Positions 44,630 through 53,777 of a stretch of 64,000 nucleotides of DNA are shown here, piece after piece. Source of the DNA: Pedobacter sp. WC2423. GTDB taxonomy: Bacteria; Bacteroidota; Bacteroidia; Sphingobacteriales; Sphingobacteriaceae. Location of the stretch: the NCBI RefSeq assembly GCF_040822065.1, contig NZ_CP162005.1, forward strand, positions 4,898,001-4,962,000, in the 5' to 3' direction. How positions within the stretch are numbered: position 1 is the stretch's first letter; every line of letters begins with the position of its first letter. The position numbers were made by a program, and so were the translations under genes. The notes under the pieces were generated by a model, which had not been told where the DNA came from, did no database searches, and saw only the letters and a program-made list of their open reading frames with translations.

Positions 44630-45127
44630 TTATGCTTTAAAATCTTCGGGCAAGTCTTCTTCCTCAATTTCTTCCCATGTAGCTTCCTCTCCCTTTAGCA
44701 ATCCGTCGCTCCAATAGCAGAAGACCGCAATCACAGTTAATACGCCAATCTGGATATAAGAAATTTCAACAGGATGAGCTCTGCTCAGGTCAAACAATCC
44801 TGCCTTTGCCGCAATGCAAAGTACTAAAGCGAGTGTAAACAGCCATTTGAAATTCCCGGTACTGCTTGATAAACGGCTTAAATGTGCAGGATGCAATGTG
44901 ATCGCTCTTAGTGCATTAATCAAAAGCACCAGGAAAAGGATACATAGTAAAATATACTTTAATAAGCCAAGCATAGGAATAGGTTTTAATTCAACTATAC
45001 CTCCTAAAAAATAAGCCGATGAGATTAATCCGCACAGGAATAACAGAGCGTAAAAGATAACAATACCTCTTAAAAGCAGGCGATGGATAAGAGAAGAGGA
45101 ATTAAGGAAATTTGGAGATTTATTCAT
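44630..45127 (-). CDS. Four-helix membrane protein of unknown function
   Basis: The product (165 aa from the chosen ATG) shows four hydrophobic segments: GIVIFYALLFLCGLISSAYF, LLKYILLCILFLVLLINAL, WLFTLALVLCIAAKAGLF and ISYIQIGVLTVIAVFCYW, and ends in an acidic tail (EEIEEEDLPED). No family recognised. An in-frame ATG at 45175 would add 16 residues; I prefer 45127 since the first membrane helix then follows a short polar leader. It is divergent from the next gene. Confidence 0.6.
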   Translation of the reverse strand: MNKSPNFLNSSSLIHRLLLRGIVIFYALLFLCGLISSAYFLGGIVELKPIPMLGLLKYILLCILFLVLLINALRAITLHPAHLSRLSSSTGNFKWLFTLALVLCIAAKAGLFDLSRAHPVEISYIQIGVLTVIAVFCYWSDGLLKGEEATWEEIEEEDLPEDFKA

Positions 45128-45204
45128 TTTTATGAATGGCAAGTTGAGCCTGTTTAAATTTAGATAATTAGTCAATCTGAATTCTAATTTAAATAAGCAA
45201 CTTT

Positions 45205-45486
45205 ATGGCCAAAGAAACTATGATGTTGCATATTATATTAACAAGTATTGGTTGGTTAGGAATGGCCTTATGTACATTAGGTTATTTACTCTTAAGTGCA
45301 AATGTTATTCAAGCTGAATCCATCAGTTTTCAATTACTAAATGTTTTCGGGGGGCTTTTTTTGGTTGCATCGGCAATAGATAGCCAGGATATTCCAAATG
45401 CTGCTGCTAATATATTGTGGATGTTTATTGCAATCTATGCATTGGGACGGCATTTGAAAACTCAAAAGTCAATTAAAAAAGATTAA
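45205..45486 (+). CDS. CBU_0592-like small membrane protein
   Basis: A 93-residue protein with three hydrophobic stretches (MLHIILTSIGWLGMALCTLGYLLL; FQLLNVFGGLFLVASAI; AANILWMFIAIYALG). The pattern with S-x-QLLN-x-GG-x-FL-x-A fits the small CBU_0592-like membrane family, whose function is not known. Its last 4 bases overlap the stop region of the convergent TetR gene. Confidence 0.6.
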   Translation: MAKETMMLHIILTSIGWLGMALCTLGYLLLSANVIQAESISFQLLNVFGGLFLVASAIDSQDIPNAAANILWMFIAIYALGRHLKTQKSIKKD

Positions 45487-46073
45487 GGTTCTATGCCCAG
45501 GATCTCATAAGACTTATTTTTATAAAAACATAGTTTTTCTGAATAGATAGTTTTATCATCTTCCAATGAAAGGTAAAAATAAGAACCGTCAACCAGTACA
45601 AAAATCATATCTGCAGCAATTTTTGGATCAGCTACGTTAATTAAACCCTGCTCATTACAGCGTTCAATAACTGAAGTCAGCGTTTTACGAAGTGAATCCA
45701 GGATGATTTTATATTTTGCCTTAATCTTCTTATTCCTGAATGCCAGCGCATAAAATGCATAGAACAATCCATCATCAAATAGCAAGTTCCATTTTTTCGA
45801 AAAAAGAGCTTCTATGATTTTGTGAAGGTCAGAAAGCATTCCTTTTTCTTTAATACTATATATTAACAGGTACCTGTCTAGTATGTAATCTAACAACGCG
45901 TAGGTAAGACTTTCTTTTGTTTTAAAATAGTGGATAATCAGGGTCGGATTGACACCCATTTCATTGGCAATTTTCGCAATCGAACTGTTCTCGTAACCTT
46001 CTTTCTTAGCCAGCTTGTAAAAAGCTTTTATAATTTCTAATTGTCTTACTTCTTTAATGCTTTTTCTGCCCAT
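45483..46073 (-). CDS. TetR/AcrR-family transcriptional regulator
   Basis: The protein (196 aa) has the TetR helix-turn-helix at residues about 25-55 (SSIAKIANEMGVNPTLIIHYFKTKESL) and a variable ligand-binding C-terminal domain. It is divergent from the SusC/SusD pair, and a palindrome TAAACG-AA-CGTTTA lies between them, so it probably represses the pair and perhaps itself. Ligand unknown. Its 3' end overlaps the convergent membrane-protein gene by 4 bp. Confidence 0.9.
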   Translation of the reverse strand: MGRKSIKEVRQLEIIKAFYKLAKKEGYENSSIAKIANEMGVNPTLIIHYFKTKESLTYALLDYILDRYLLIYSIKEKGMLSDLHKIIEALFSKKWNLLFDDGLFYAFYALAFRNKKIKAKYKIILDSLRKTLTSVIERCNEQGLINVADPKIAADMIFVLVDGSYFYLSLEDDKTIYSEKLCFYKNKSYEILGIEP

Positions 46074-46165
46074 GTAAAATTATTTTCGATGGGCAAACTA
46101 CTAAAAAAAGAGTTATAAAAAGAACGTAATGTACTTCTTTAAAAGGTTGTTTTTTAAAAATAGAT

Positions 46166-46179
46166 TAAACGAACGTTTA
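46166..46179. promoter_or_regulatory. Candidate TetR operator between regulator and SusC
   Basis: TAAACG (46166-46171), AA, CGTTTA (46174-46179): a perfect 6-bp inverted repeat, with further TTAA on each side. Its size and sequence resemble operators of TetR-family proteins, and it lies 93 bp from the regulator start and 111 bp from the SusC start. Confidence 0.55.
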
Positions 46180-46289
46180 GTTAATTTAATAATAAGCTGT
46201 TATTGTTTTCCTAACATTGAACGGAGACCTTAGCTGAAAATAATAGTCTTTTGAAAATGATAATTTATAGAAAATTAATCTTGGACAGT

Positions 46290-49200
46290 ATGAGAAAAAA
46301 AATACTTTTTATAAACTTCAGCAGAATTAAAATTCATCTATTGCTGTTGTTTCTTTTGTTTACTGCATTGAATAGCTTTGCACAAAACATCACAGTAAAG
46401 GGTCAGGTTTTGGATGAAGAAACCAAAACACCAATACCAGCAGTAAATATCCTGATAAAGGGTACAACGCTAAGATCGGCAACCAATGCAAATGGTATTT
46501 ACACGCTATCTGGTATAAATCCTGATGCGATACTGATATTTTCTTATATTGGATATACGCCGCAAGAAATAAGTCTTCACGGTCAAAAACAGCTAAACGT
46601 AATTTTAAAGCCTGATAATGGTAATCTAAAAGAAGTTGTTGTTACCGCATTAGGTATTAAGAAAGAAAAGAAATCTATCGGTTATGCTGTACAGGAGGTC
46701 AAAGGTGAAACCCTGGAAAAGGTCAAAAGCCCTACAGCTATAGGTGCATTAGCAGGAAAGGTGGCAGGATTAAATATTTCCAATACAACCGACCTTTTTC
46801 AAAAACCCGCTATTTCACTAAGGGGGCAGACACCATTGATTGTTATCGATGGTATTCCGGATCCCACTGCTGATCCATATAAAATTAATGCAGATGATAT
46901 CGAAAGTATCACGGTATTAAAAGGTACAGCTGCGGGTGCACTCTATGGCTCAATTGGGGTCAACGGTGCAATTATGTATACCACTAAAAGAGGTAAAAAA
47001 GGAAAGACCATTGTGGAGGTTAACTCTTCTACCATGTTCCAGACCGGATATACCGTAGTACCAAAAGTACAGACCCAATATGGCGGTGGAAATAATGGAA
47101 AATATGCTTATGTTGACGGATCTGGCGGAGGTACAGAAGGTGGTGGATGGATCTGGGGACCTAAACTGGATCAGAAAGATCCCAGTACCCCAAGCGGTTA
47201 TTATGAAACTCCTCAATACAATAGTCCTGTAGACCCAATAACTGGTAAATTGGTTCCACTACCGTGGATTTCAAGGGGAAAAGACAATATTAAAAATTTC
47301 TTTCGTACAGGAATGCTTTCCAGTAATTCAGTAACAGTATCTACAGGCGGTGAGAATGGCTCATTCAGAGTATCGGCTGCAAATATCTATCAAAAAGGTA
47401 CAATGCCAAATACAGGAGTAAACAATTCTTCCTTTTCGGTAGCTGGAAATTATGCCCTGTCACCAAAACTAACCATGGATGGAAGGCTTACTTACAATAG
47501 AGAATTCTCTAATAACTATCCCTCTACAGGTTATGGCCCTACCAATATCCTTTATAATCTTTTACTGTGGATTGGTCCGGACCTGGATATACGCGATCTT
47601 AAGAACTACTGGTTAAAAGGTAAAGAAGGTATGCAGCAAAGAAACTATAATCTTTCCTGGTACAACAATCCCTATTTTATTACGAACGAACAGCTCAATG
47701 GATATAGAAAAGATAATTCTTTTGGGAATTTCTCCCTGAATTATCAGATTGCCCGTGATTTTTCTGCTAAAATACGTTCAGGCTTTAACCAGTATGGAAC
47801 AGATGAAGATTCAAGATATCCCTATAGTTATATTGGATATGGAAGCCTTTCAAAAGGGGACTATACCTATACAAAAAGCAGTCATTTCGATATCACTACA
47901 GATTTGATTTTAAGCTATAAACACAAGTTTAATGATAACTTTAATTTATCTGTAATCGGGGGAGCGGCAAACTCTTATAACAATACCAAAGGAATCGCCA
48001 CGACTACAGATGGGCTTAACATTCCTGGATTCTATAATTTAGCTAACTCCACAAATCCATTGAAGGGGTCTAATTACCTTCAGGAACGACAAATAAATAG
48101 TTTGTATACCATGGCCGATTTGGAAATGTATCGTTTCCTTTATCTGTCATTCACAGGCAGGAGAGATCAGACCTCGACACTACCAGTAAACAACAGTGCC
48201 TATTTTTATCCATCAGGAAGTATCTCAGCAGTATTGTCAGATGCGTTAAAATTGCCGGAAACTATTTCATTTTTAAAAGTGCGTACCTCTGTGGCCAAAG
48301 TAAACAGCGGGTCAATTACCACAGACCCGAACAACTTTTATGCGCAAATACAAACCTATAATATAGGTAATAAATGGAACGGCACCTCTTCACTGAAGTG
48401 GCCGGATAGTTACAAAATGCCAGGTCTTGTCCCGAATACAGTGCTTTCATGGGAGTCGGGTGCCGTATTGGGCCTTTTTAAAAACCGCTTAAATGTTGAC
48501 GTTACTTATTTCCAGAACAAAGAATATAACAATTTTCAGCTGGTTCCGGTTTCAGAGACCAGCGGTTATACCACACTGCTTCAAAATGCAAATGTATACC
48601 AGAGAAAAGGATGGGAATTTATGATTAGCGGAACTCCGGTAAAAACATCCTCATTTGAATGGGAAAGCAGTTTTAATTTCAGTAACAGCCACCGCTGGCT
48701 TAAAGAAGCCACCCTTAGTCAGGACGGATATATCGGTAACCTGAAAGCCGGAGAGCGGGCTGACAAGATTTTTACTTCATTATACCAGACAACACCTGAT
48801 GGAAAGATCATCTACGATACTAATGGGATGCCATTAAATGATCCATATCAACGCAGTATTGGATATGCTGATGCAAACTGGATCTACGGCTGGCAAAATA
48901 CATTTAAATACAAAAATATCTCACTCAGTATTGCTGTTGACGGTCGTATCGGAGGCTCTATATACTCCACTACCAATTATAAAATGTGGTGGGGCGGAAC
49001 TGCTCCAGGTACCGTTAACCAGTACCGTGATGATGCCAATGCCGGGAAAAGTACTTATATAGGAAAAGGGGTAGTGGTTATTGCTGGAAAAGCAACGTAT
49101 GACAATCATGGTAATATCATTAGCGATGACAGGCAGTACGCACCTAATACAACCCCGGTAAATTACATTGCTTACAACACGGGGACGGGCAGCAGCTCAG

Positions 49201-49442
49201 AAAATAATTACTTCTATTACAGTGGTACTTATTTAAAGATGCGTGAAATAGCGCTGACCTATACACTTCCCCAACAATGGATAAAAAAGCAAAAAGTATT
49301 TCAGGCGGCTTCAGTTTCTTTTATTGGAAACAACTTGTTCATTCTGGCCAAAATACCTAATGTAGATCCGGATGCAGAAAGCGACAATTTGCAAACACCT
49401 TCTATGCGAAGTATTGGCTTCAACTTTAATTTTAAGTTTTAA
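46290..49442 (+). CDS. SusC/RagA-type TonB-linked outer-membrane protein
   Basis: The transporter (1050 aa) has a signal peptide (LLLLFLLFTALNSFAQ), a carboxypeptidase-regulatory-like domain (ITVKGQVLDEETKTPIPAVNI), a plug with the SusC signatures (LKEVVVTALGIKKEKKSIGYA; GSIGVNGAIMYTTKRGKKG) and a long beta-barrel ending in FNFKF. It forms the channel under the SusD lid. I chose the ATG at 46290; 46251 is possible and would add 13 residues. No glycoside hydrolase is nearby, so the ligand may be a peptide or other nutrient; it is paired with a TetR regulator rather than an ECF/FecR pair. Confidence 0.93.
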   Translation: MRKKILFINFSRIKIHLLLLFLLFTALNSFAQNITVKGQVLDEETKTPIPAVNILIKGTTLRSATNANGIYTLSGINPDAILIFSYIGYTPQEISLHGQKQLNVILKPDNGNLKEVVVTALGIKKEKKSIGYAVQEVKGETLEKVKSPTAIGALAGKVAGLNISNTTDLFQKPAISLRGQTPLIVIDGIPDPTADPYKINADDIESITVLKGTAAGALYGSIGVNGAIMYTTKRGKKGKTIVEVNSSTMFQTGYTVVPKVQTQYGGGNNGKYAYVDGSGGGTEGGGWIWGPKLDQKDPSTPSGYYETPQYNSPVDPITGKLVPLPWISRGKDNIKNFFRTGMLSSNSVTVSTGGENGSFRVSAANIYQKGTMPNTGVNNSSFSVAGNYALSPKLTMDGRLTYNREFSNNYPSTGYGPTNILYNLLLWIGPDLDIRDLKNYWLKGKEGMQQRNYNLSWYNNPYFITNEQLNGYRKDNSFGNFSLNYQIARDFSAKIRSGFNQYGTDEDSRYPYSYIGYGSLSKGDYTYTKSSHFDITTDLILSYKHKFNDNFNLSVIGGAANSYNNTKGIATTTDGLNIPGFYNLANSTNPLKGSNYLQERQINSLYTMADLEMYRFLYLSFTGRRDQTSTLPVNNSAYFYPSGSISAVLSDALKLPETISFLKVRTSVAKVNSGSITTDPNNFYAQIQTYNIGNKWNGTSSLKWPDSYKMPGLVPNTVLSWESGAVLGLFKNRLNVDVTYFQNKEYNNFQLVPVSETSGYTTLLQNANVYQRKGWEFMISGTPVKTSSFEWESSFNFSNSHRWLKEATLSQDGYIGNLKAGERADKIFTSLYQTTPDGKIIYDTNGMPLNDPYQRSIGYADANWIYGWQNTFKYKNISLSIAVDGRIGGSIYSTTNYKMWWGGTAPGTVNQYRDDANAGKSTYIGKGVVVIAGKATYDNHGNIISDDRQYAPNTTPVNYIAYNTGTGSSSENNYFYYSGTYLKMREIALTYTLPQQWIKKQKVFQAASVSFIGNNLFILAKIPNVDPDAESDNLQTPSMRSIGFNFNFKF

Positions 49443-49486
49443 TCCACTCATCAATGGCATTCTTTAGTCATCAATCATTTTATATC

Positions 49487-50992
49487 ATGAAAAAAAGTTA
49501 TTTGTATCTATCTGGTATTATTTTCTTAGTGGGTATTACTTTATCCTCCTGCAAAAAATTCGATTATTATCAAATAAACCCTAATACACCCACTCAGGCT
49601 GATCCTTCTCTGGAGTTAGCGAATATTGAACAAACAGCTTTTGCTACCATTAACACGGAGGCAAGTTTGGCTACGCGTCAGTTGGTTTATGCGCAAAGTT
49701 CCAGTACAACACAGAATTACGGCTGGCAAAGAGCGGACTCGGACTCCTCTTATAAAAAAATAGCTCAGGTAGTTAAAATGGAACAGGAGGCTGCCCGTAT
49801 CGGCAAACCTAATTATAAATACCTGGGGAAATTTTTCAGGTCCTATTATATCGTAGGGGCGACGCTTACTTTTGGAGATGTTCCCTATGCTCAGGCCATG
49901 CAGGCACTGAATAACAATTTTTCTGATGGAGCCCTCAGACCTGTTTACGATGCACAGGAAGATATCTATTTGCAAGTTTTGAATGACTTGAAATTGGCGA
50001 GTGACTCGCTGTCTGCTTCAGGGGGAACCATTAACAATGATATTATTTACAATGGAGATATCACCCAATGGAAAAAAGCCATTAACACCTTTTCTCTAAG
50101 AGTATTGATGAGTCTTTCAAAAAAAGAAGCGAATACCAAACTCAATATCAAACAACGGTTCAATGATATCGTTTCTAATCCATCTAAATATCCATTGCTT
50201 ACTTCTAATGATGATAATGCGAAGCTTACCTATTATGATATTGTAGGCAACCGTTATCCGTATAATAATAACAACAGCTTAAAGACAGATTATTACCTTG
50301 ATGATTCATTTGTTAAAATGTTAAAAGACCTGAAAGACCCTCGTCTTTTTGTCTACGCCAGCCCAACACCTAATTCAGTTACTGCAGGTCTTTCAGCAAA
50401 TAATTTCAGCGCTTATACTGGTTTGATTGGTAGTGCTCCGGTTGCTGATAATGTACAGAAGATGACTACTGGAAATGCTTCAGCTATTAATCGAAGATAT
50501 GCATATGATGCTGTGAATGAGCCAAGTGTTGCAATCGGCTACCCGGAGCTGCAATTTATTCTGGCAGAAGCTGTGGCAAGGGGCTGGATAGCCGGAGACA
50601 TTAACAAATTTTATACAGGCGGAATTAGAGGCGCAATGCTCTTTTCCAGGTACAAGGGAGACCTTGCCTATACACTGGATGATATCGAAACTTATTTGAA
50701 ACAGCCGTCTGTTACGCTGCAATCGGGAACATTAATCCCTCAAATAATTATGCAGCGGTACATTAATACTTTTATGAACACGGGCTGGCAATCATTTTAT
50801 GAACAAAGGCGTACAGGGTTCCCCACTTTTGAAACCGCTGGTGCAGGTATACTGAATGGTGGAAAAATACCTAAAAGATGGATGTATCCAACCGCAGAAC
50901 TGAACAATAATGGCGTAAATGTAGATAACGCTATCAAACGTCAGTATCCTGGTGGAGATGACATCAACGGAGTGATGTGGTTATTAAAATAA
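49487..50992 (+). CDS. SusD/RagB-family nutrient-binding lipoprotein
   Basis: The protein (501 aa) carries a lipoprotein signal peptide (lipobox TLSSC, Cys22) and a SusD-type sequence of the SusD-like/RagB group with NPNTPTQADPSLELANI near the N-terminus and TPR-like helices. It binds substrate at the cell surface and caps the SusC barrel encoded 44 bp upstream. ATG at 49487 was chosen over 49454 because the signal peptide starts there. The gene ends at a hairpin before the DUF58 gene. Confidence 0.9.
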   Translation: MKKSYLYLSGIIFLVGITLSSCKKFDYYQINPNTPTQADPSLELANIEQTAFATINTEASLATRQLVYAQSSSTTQNYGWQRADSDSSYKKIAQVVKMEQEAARIGKPNYKYLGKFFRSYYIVGATLTFGDVPYAQAMQALNNNFSDGALRPVYDAQEDIYLQVLNDLKLASDSLSASGGTINNDIIYNGDITQWKKAINTFSLRVLMSLSKKEANTKLNIKQRFNDIVSNPSKYPLLTSNDDNAKLTYYDIVGNRYPYNNNNSLKTDYYLDDSFVKMLKDLKDPRLFVYASPTPNSVTAGLSANNFSAYTGLIGSAPVADNVQKMTTGNASAINRRYAYDAVNEPSVAIGYPELQFILAEAVARGWIAGDINKFYTGGIRGAMLFSRYKGDLAYTLDDIETYLKQPSVTLQSGTLIPQIIMQRYINTFMNTGWQSFYEQRRTGFPTFETAGAGILNGGKIPKRWMYPTAELNNNGVNVDNAIKRQYPGGDDINGVMWLLK

Positions 50993-50995
50993 TTA

Positions 50996-51036
50996 TTTTC
51001 TGGTGAGCTGGCTGATTATACCAGCTCACCAGAAAA
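50996..51036 (+). terminator. Hairpin after the SusC/SusD operon
   Basis: A perfect 16-bp stem TTTTCTGGTGAGCTGG/CCAGCTCACCAGAAAA around a 9-nt loop. The stem is very stable, but only a weak T tract follows, so termination may need help or the hairpin may protect the mRNA 3' end. Confidence 0.65.
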
Positions 51037-51052
51037 TTGTTAAATTTACAAA

Positions 51053-51973
51053 ATGGCCACGCATACAGATCAGGCGGAATATCAATTGAACAGCAACCTG
51101 GAGTTACTCGCCAGGCAGGTTGTAGAAGGATTTATTACGGGATTGCACAAAAGCCCTTTTCATGGGTTTTCCGTAGAGTTTGCTGAACACAGGGCCTATA
51201 ACAGAGGCGATAATGTCAGGAATATTGACTGGAAATTATTTGCCAGAACTGATAAGCTCTATACCAAAAGATATGAAGAAGAGACTAACCTGCGTTGCCA
51301 GTTTGTAATTGATACTTCTTCATCGATGTATTTTCCGCAAGGGGCGTATAACAAGCTTAACTTTTCTGTACAGGCGGTTGCTGCCCTGATGGAACTGCTC
51401 AAAAAGCAGAGAGATGCTTTTGGATTAAGCTTATTTACAGATCAGCTGATTTTAAATACACCTGCACGATCGACCACTATGCATCAAAAGTATTTGTTTA
51501 CTCATCTGGAAGAGGTGCTAAAGGCCCCTAAGCTTAACGTAGGGACGGCATTAAGTACATCGCTGCACCAGGTAGCGGAATCAGTTCACAAGCGTTCTAT
51601 GGTTGTTGTTTTTACTGATCTGCTAACTGCAAACCAAACAGATCATCATCAGGAAGATTTATTCTCCGCGCTGCAACACTTAAAATTTAATAAGCATGAA
51701 GTTATCATTTTTAATGTAAGTGATAAAGCTAAAGAAGTAGACTTCAATTTTGAGAACAGGCCTTATCAGTTTGTAGACCTGGAGACAGGGGAATTACTGA
51801 AAGCAAATGCAGCTACTGTTAAAGAAGCTTATTTGAAATCTTATGGAGATTACCGGCAGATGCTGACGTTAAAATGTGCACAATATAAAATAGATCTGAT
51901 TGACGCAGATATAGCAGCAGGCTTTTCAACCGTATTGGCGGCGTATCTGATCAAAAGACAAAAAATGAATTAA
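51053..51973 (+). CDS. DUF58 domain-containing protein
   Basis: The 306-residue protein shows the DUF58 signature (FAEHRAYNRGDNVRNIDWKLFART) and a vWA-like core with the MIDAS-type DTSSSMYFP and VVVFTDLLT. DUF58 proteins usually sit beside a MoxR-type AAA ATPase and act with it in assembly of membrane or envelope complexes; no such ATPase is next to it here, which is unusual. No membrane segment. It starts 17 bp after the SusCD hairpin and abuts a convergent gene. Confidence 0.88.
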   Translation: MATHTDQAEYQLNSNLELLARQVVEGFITGLHKSPFHGFSVEFAEHRAYNRGDNVRNIDWKLFARTDKLYTKRYEEETNLRCQFVIDTSSSMYFPQGAYNKLNFSVQAVAALMELLKKQRDAFGLSLFTDQLILNTPARSTTMHQKYLFTHLEEVLKAPKLNVGTALSTSLHQVAESVHKRSMVVVFTDLLTANQTDHHQEDLFSALQHLKFNKHEVIIFNVSDKAKEVDFNFENRPYQFVDLETGELLKANAATVKEAYLKSYGDYRQMLTLKCAQYKIDLIDADIAAGFSTVLAAYLIKRQKMN

Positions 51974-52417
51974 TTACTTCTTGCCTTCCCTGTATCTGCT
52001 GAGCAATTCTCTTTTAAAAGTTTGTTCTGCACGATAATATTTACCCACAGTTTTGATCGGCAGGCTGCTTTTCAGTTTATTATAATATTTGCGGTCAATA
52101 TTTAAATCCTTCTGTTTGAAATTGAGCTCATTGTTAATCAGGCTTTCTACCTCTGTATCTGAAAGGTTTTCAATCTCTGTACTCTTTCTGAAGCTGATCA
52201 TGTTTTTTCTGCGTTCCTGACGCAATTCAGATTGCTCACTCTGCATTGAATTGTAAATCGGCCAGAATATTTTTGCCTCTTCGGGTGTCAGCTCTAATTT
52301 TTCTTTGAGATAAGTACTTTTATAAGCTTGTATTTCATTGCTTTTTCCTTCACCTCTTTGTGCAGAAGACAGAAAAGGGAGGGATAATAGAAAAGCTATG
52401 GCTAGTATGTTTTTCAT
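51974..52417 (-). CDS. Spy/CpxP-like periplasmic protein
   Basis: This 147-residue protein has a signal peptide (residues 1-19, ending SSAQ) and an all-helical, charged mature part: LKEKLELTPEEAKIFWPIYNS, SELRQERRKN and YYNKLKSSLP. The pattern is typical of Bacteroidota proteins found after ECF sigma and anti-sigma genes, resembling Spy/CpxP LTXXQ proteins that sense or chaperone misfolded envelope proteins. It is the last gene of the sigma/anti-sigma run. The family assignment is tentative. Confidence 0.65.
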   Translation of the reverse strand: MKNILAIAFLLSLPFLSSAQRGEGKSNEIQAYKSTYLKEKLELTPEEAKIFWPIYNSMQSEQSELRQERRKNMISFRKSTEIENLSDTEVESLINNELNFKQKDLNIDRKYYNKLKSSLPIKTVGKYYRAEQTFKRELLSRYREGKK

Positions 52418-52432
52418 GGTATCGTATCTTAA

Positions 52433-53128
52433 TTATAAAACGGAGGACAGATCACTTTGAGAATAATTGTTTAGAATATAAGTTTCCAGGTCCGCATTGG
52501 TGGTATTGTCATTGGATACATTTGCATTATTCACCTTTGATATATCTGCATTATTTCCCTCTATATGGTCAATAATATCCTGTTCATTCATATCATATAA
52601 TACCTGCTCACTTACCAGGTCAGAACTTTTGCTTTCCGTATTGAAATTTTGCTGATTCAAATAAAGTCCAAATGCAGTAACCAGGATAAAACAAGCAGCT
52701 GATGCATATTTAACCAGGTCATTACGCCATAAACGAAATAATTCAGGTTCGCGTTTTGCAAGGTTAGTACTGACAATCGTTTTAGCTGAATTGTCTGATG
52801 CTACAGTCTTTGCAAGAATATTAGCCTGTAATTTCTGGAAATATAAATCAGGCGTATGAAAACCATCAGCTTTAGGGAGTGCTTGTAAACCGTTACCTGT
52901 TGCCTGGGCAAAAATAGAGTCTTGTAAGAAGTTAAAATACTGATCAGGTACGATAAATCCGGACATAGGAATAGCTTCCTTAAGCTCATCGACGTAAATT
53001 GCGTCATGAATCAGCTCAGGGATGGTCTTCAAATACTCCTGTGGAACGCTGAATGGATTTTCTTTTTCAAGAGAGGCCAGATAAGGCGCTTCTTGTTTCC
53101 ATTCATTGTCTTCTATATCGTGTTTCAT
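52433..53128 (-). CDS. Putative anti-sigma factor with triple 32-residue repeat
   Basis: The protein (231 aa) has a soluble N-terminal part, one membrane helix (about 140-158, AACFILVTAFGLYL) and an Asn/Asp-rich C-terminal part. The N-terminal part holds three repeats of the form (G/N)-F-x2-P-x2-Y-(F): Pro at 29, 61 and 93, an exact 32-residue period, with FSVPQEY, FIVPDQY and FHTPDLY. The gene lies between an ECF sigma factor and a Spy-like protein, so an anti-sigma role is inferred. It has no recognised ZAS domain. Confidence 0.65.
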   Translation of the reverse strand: MKHDIEDNEWKQEAPYLASLEKENPFSVPQEYLKTIPELIHDAIYVDELKEAIPMSGFIVPDQYFNFLQDSIFAQATGNGLQALPKADGFHTPDLYFQKLQANILAKTVASDNSAKTIVSTNLAKREPELFRLWRNDLVKYASAACFILVTAFGLYLNQQNFNTESKSSDLVSEQVLYDMNEQDIIDHIEGNNADISKVNNANVSNDNTTNADLETYILNNYSQSDLSSVL

Positions 53129-53213
53129 TGTAAATAATTTAGCTATTGCAGGGTGATCATATCAGGGCTTCCTGAATTTACCTGCTATATGGATGCCTAA
53201 AATCACAAAAGGT

Positions 53214-53774
53214 TTAAAAGGTAATGTCTTCATTTAGCATAAAAACTTCTATTTTCTTCACTGCAATATGGAAGGAAGCTTTTAATGCACCTACAGACGT
53301 TCCCAGAATTTCAGAAATTTCTTCATACTTGAGTTCATCGTAGTATTTCATGTTGAAAATCAGCCGCTGTTTCTCTGGAAGTGTTAATAGTGCCTGCTGT
53401 AACTTCATTTGGATTTTGTCTCCATTGAAATAAGAAGAGGCCACTAAACTTTCAGAAAGCTCAGCTGAAACATCATCCAGAGGAATATTGTTACGCTGTT
53501 TTTTCTTATTTAAAAAGGTAATACAGTCATTAGTTGCGATCCTGTAAATCCAGGTATATAATTTAGAGTCGCTTCTGAATTTGGATAAATTCTTCCAAAC
53601 CTTGATGAAAACTTCCTGGACAAGATCATCCGCATCATCATGATCGATGACCAGTCGACGGATATGCCAGTAAGTTTTCTCCTGGTATTTTGAGATAAGC
53701 AGGTTAAAGGCTTCATTACGAGTACTCTCCATAGAGAACTTCGCCAGTATTTCATCATCTTCAACCTGCTTCAT
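53214..53774 (-). CDS. ECF-type RNA polymerase sigma factor
   Basis: The 186-residue protein has sigma region 2 (ADDLVQEVFIKVWKNLSKFR, LYTWIYRIATNDCITFLNK) and region 4 (LLTLPEKQRLIFNMKYYDELKYEEISEILGTSVGALKAS). It directs RNA polymerase to envelope-stress-type promoters. Its start lies only 3 bp downstream of the transketolase C-terminal gene stop, and the anti-sigma-like gene follows. It is probably controlled by that protein. Confidence 0.93.
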   Translation of the reverse strand: MKQVEDDEILAKFSMESTRNEAFNLLISKYQEKTYWHIRRLVIDHDDADDLVQEVFIKVWKNLSKFRSDSKLYTWIYRIATNDCITFLNKKKQRNNIPLDDVSAELSESLVASSYFNGDKIQMKLQQALLTLPEKQRLIFNMKYYDELKYEEISEILGTSVGALKASFHIAVKKIEVFMLNEDITF

Positions 53775-53777
53775 CTA

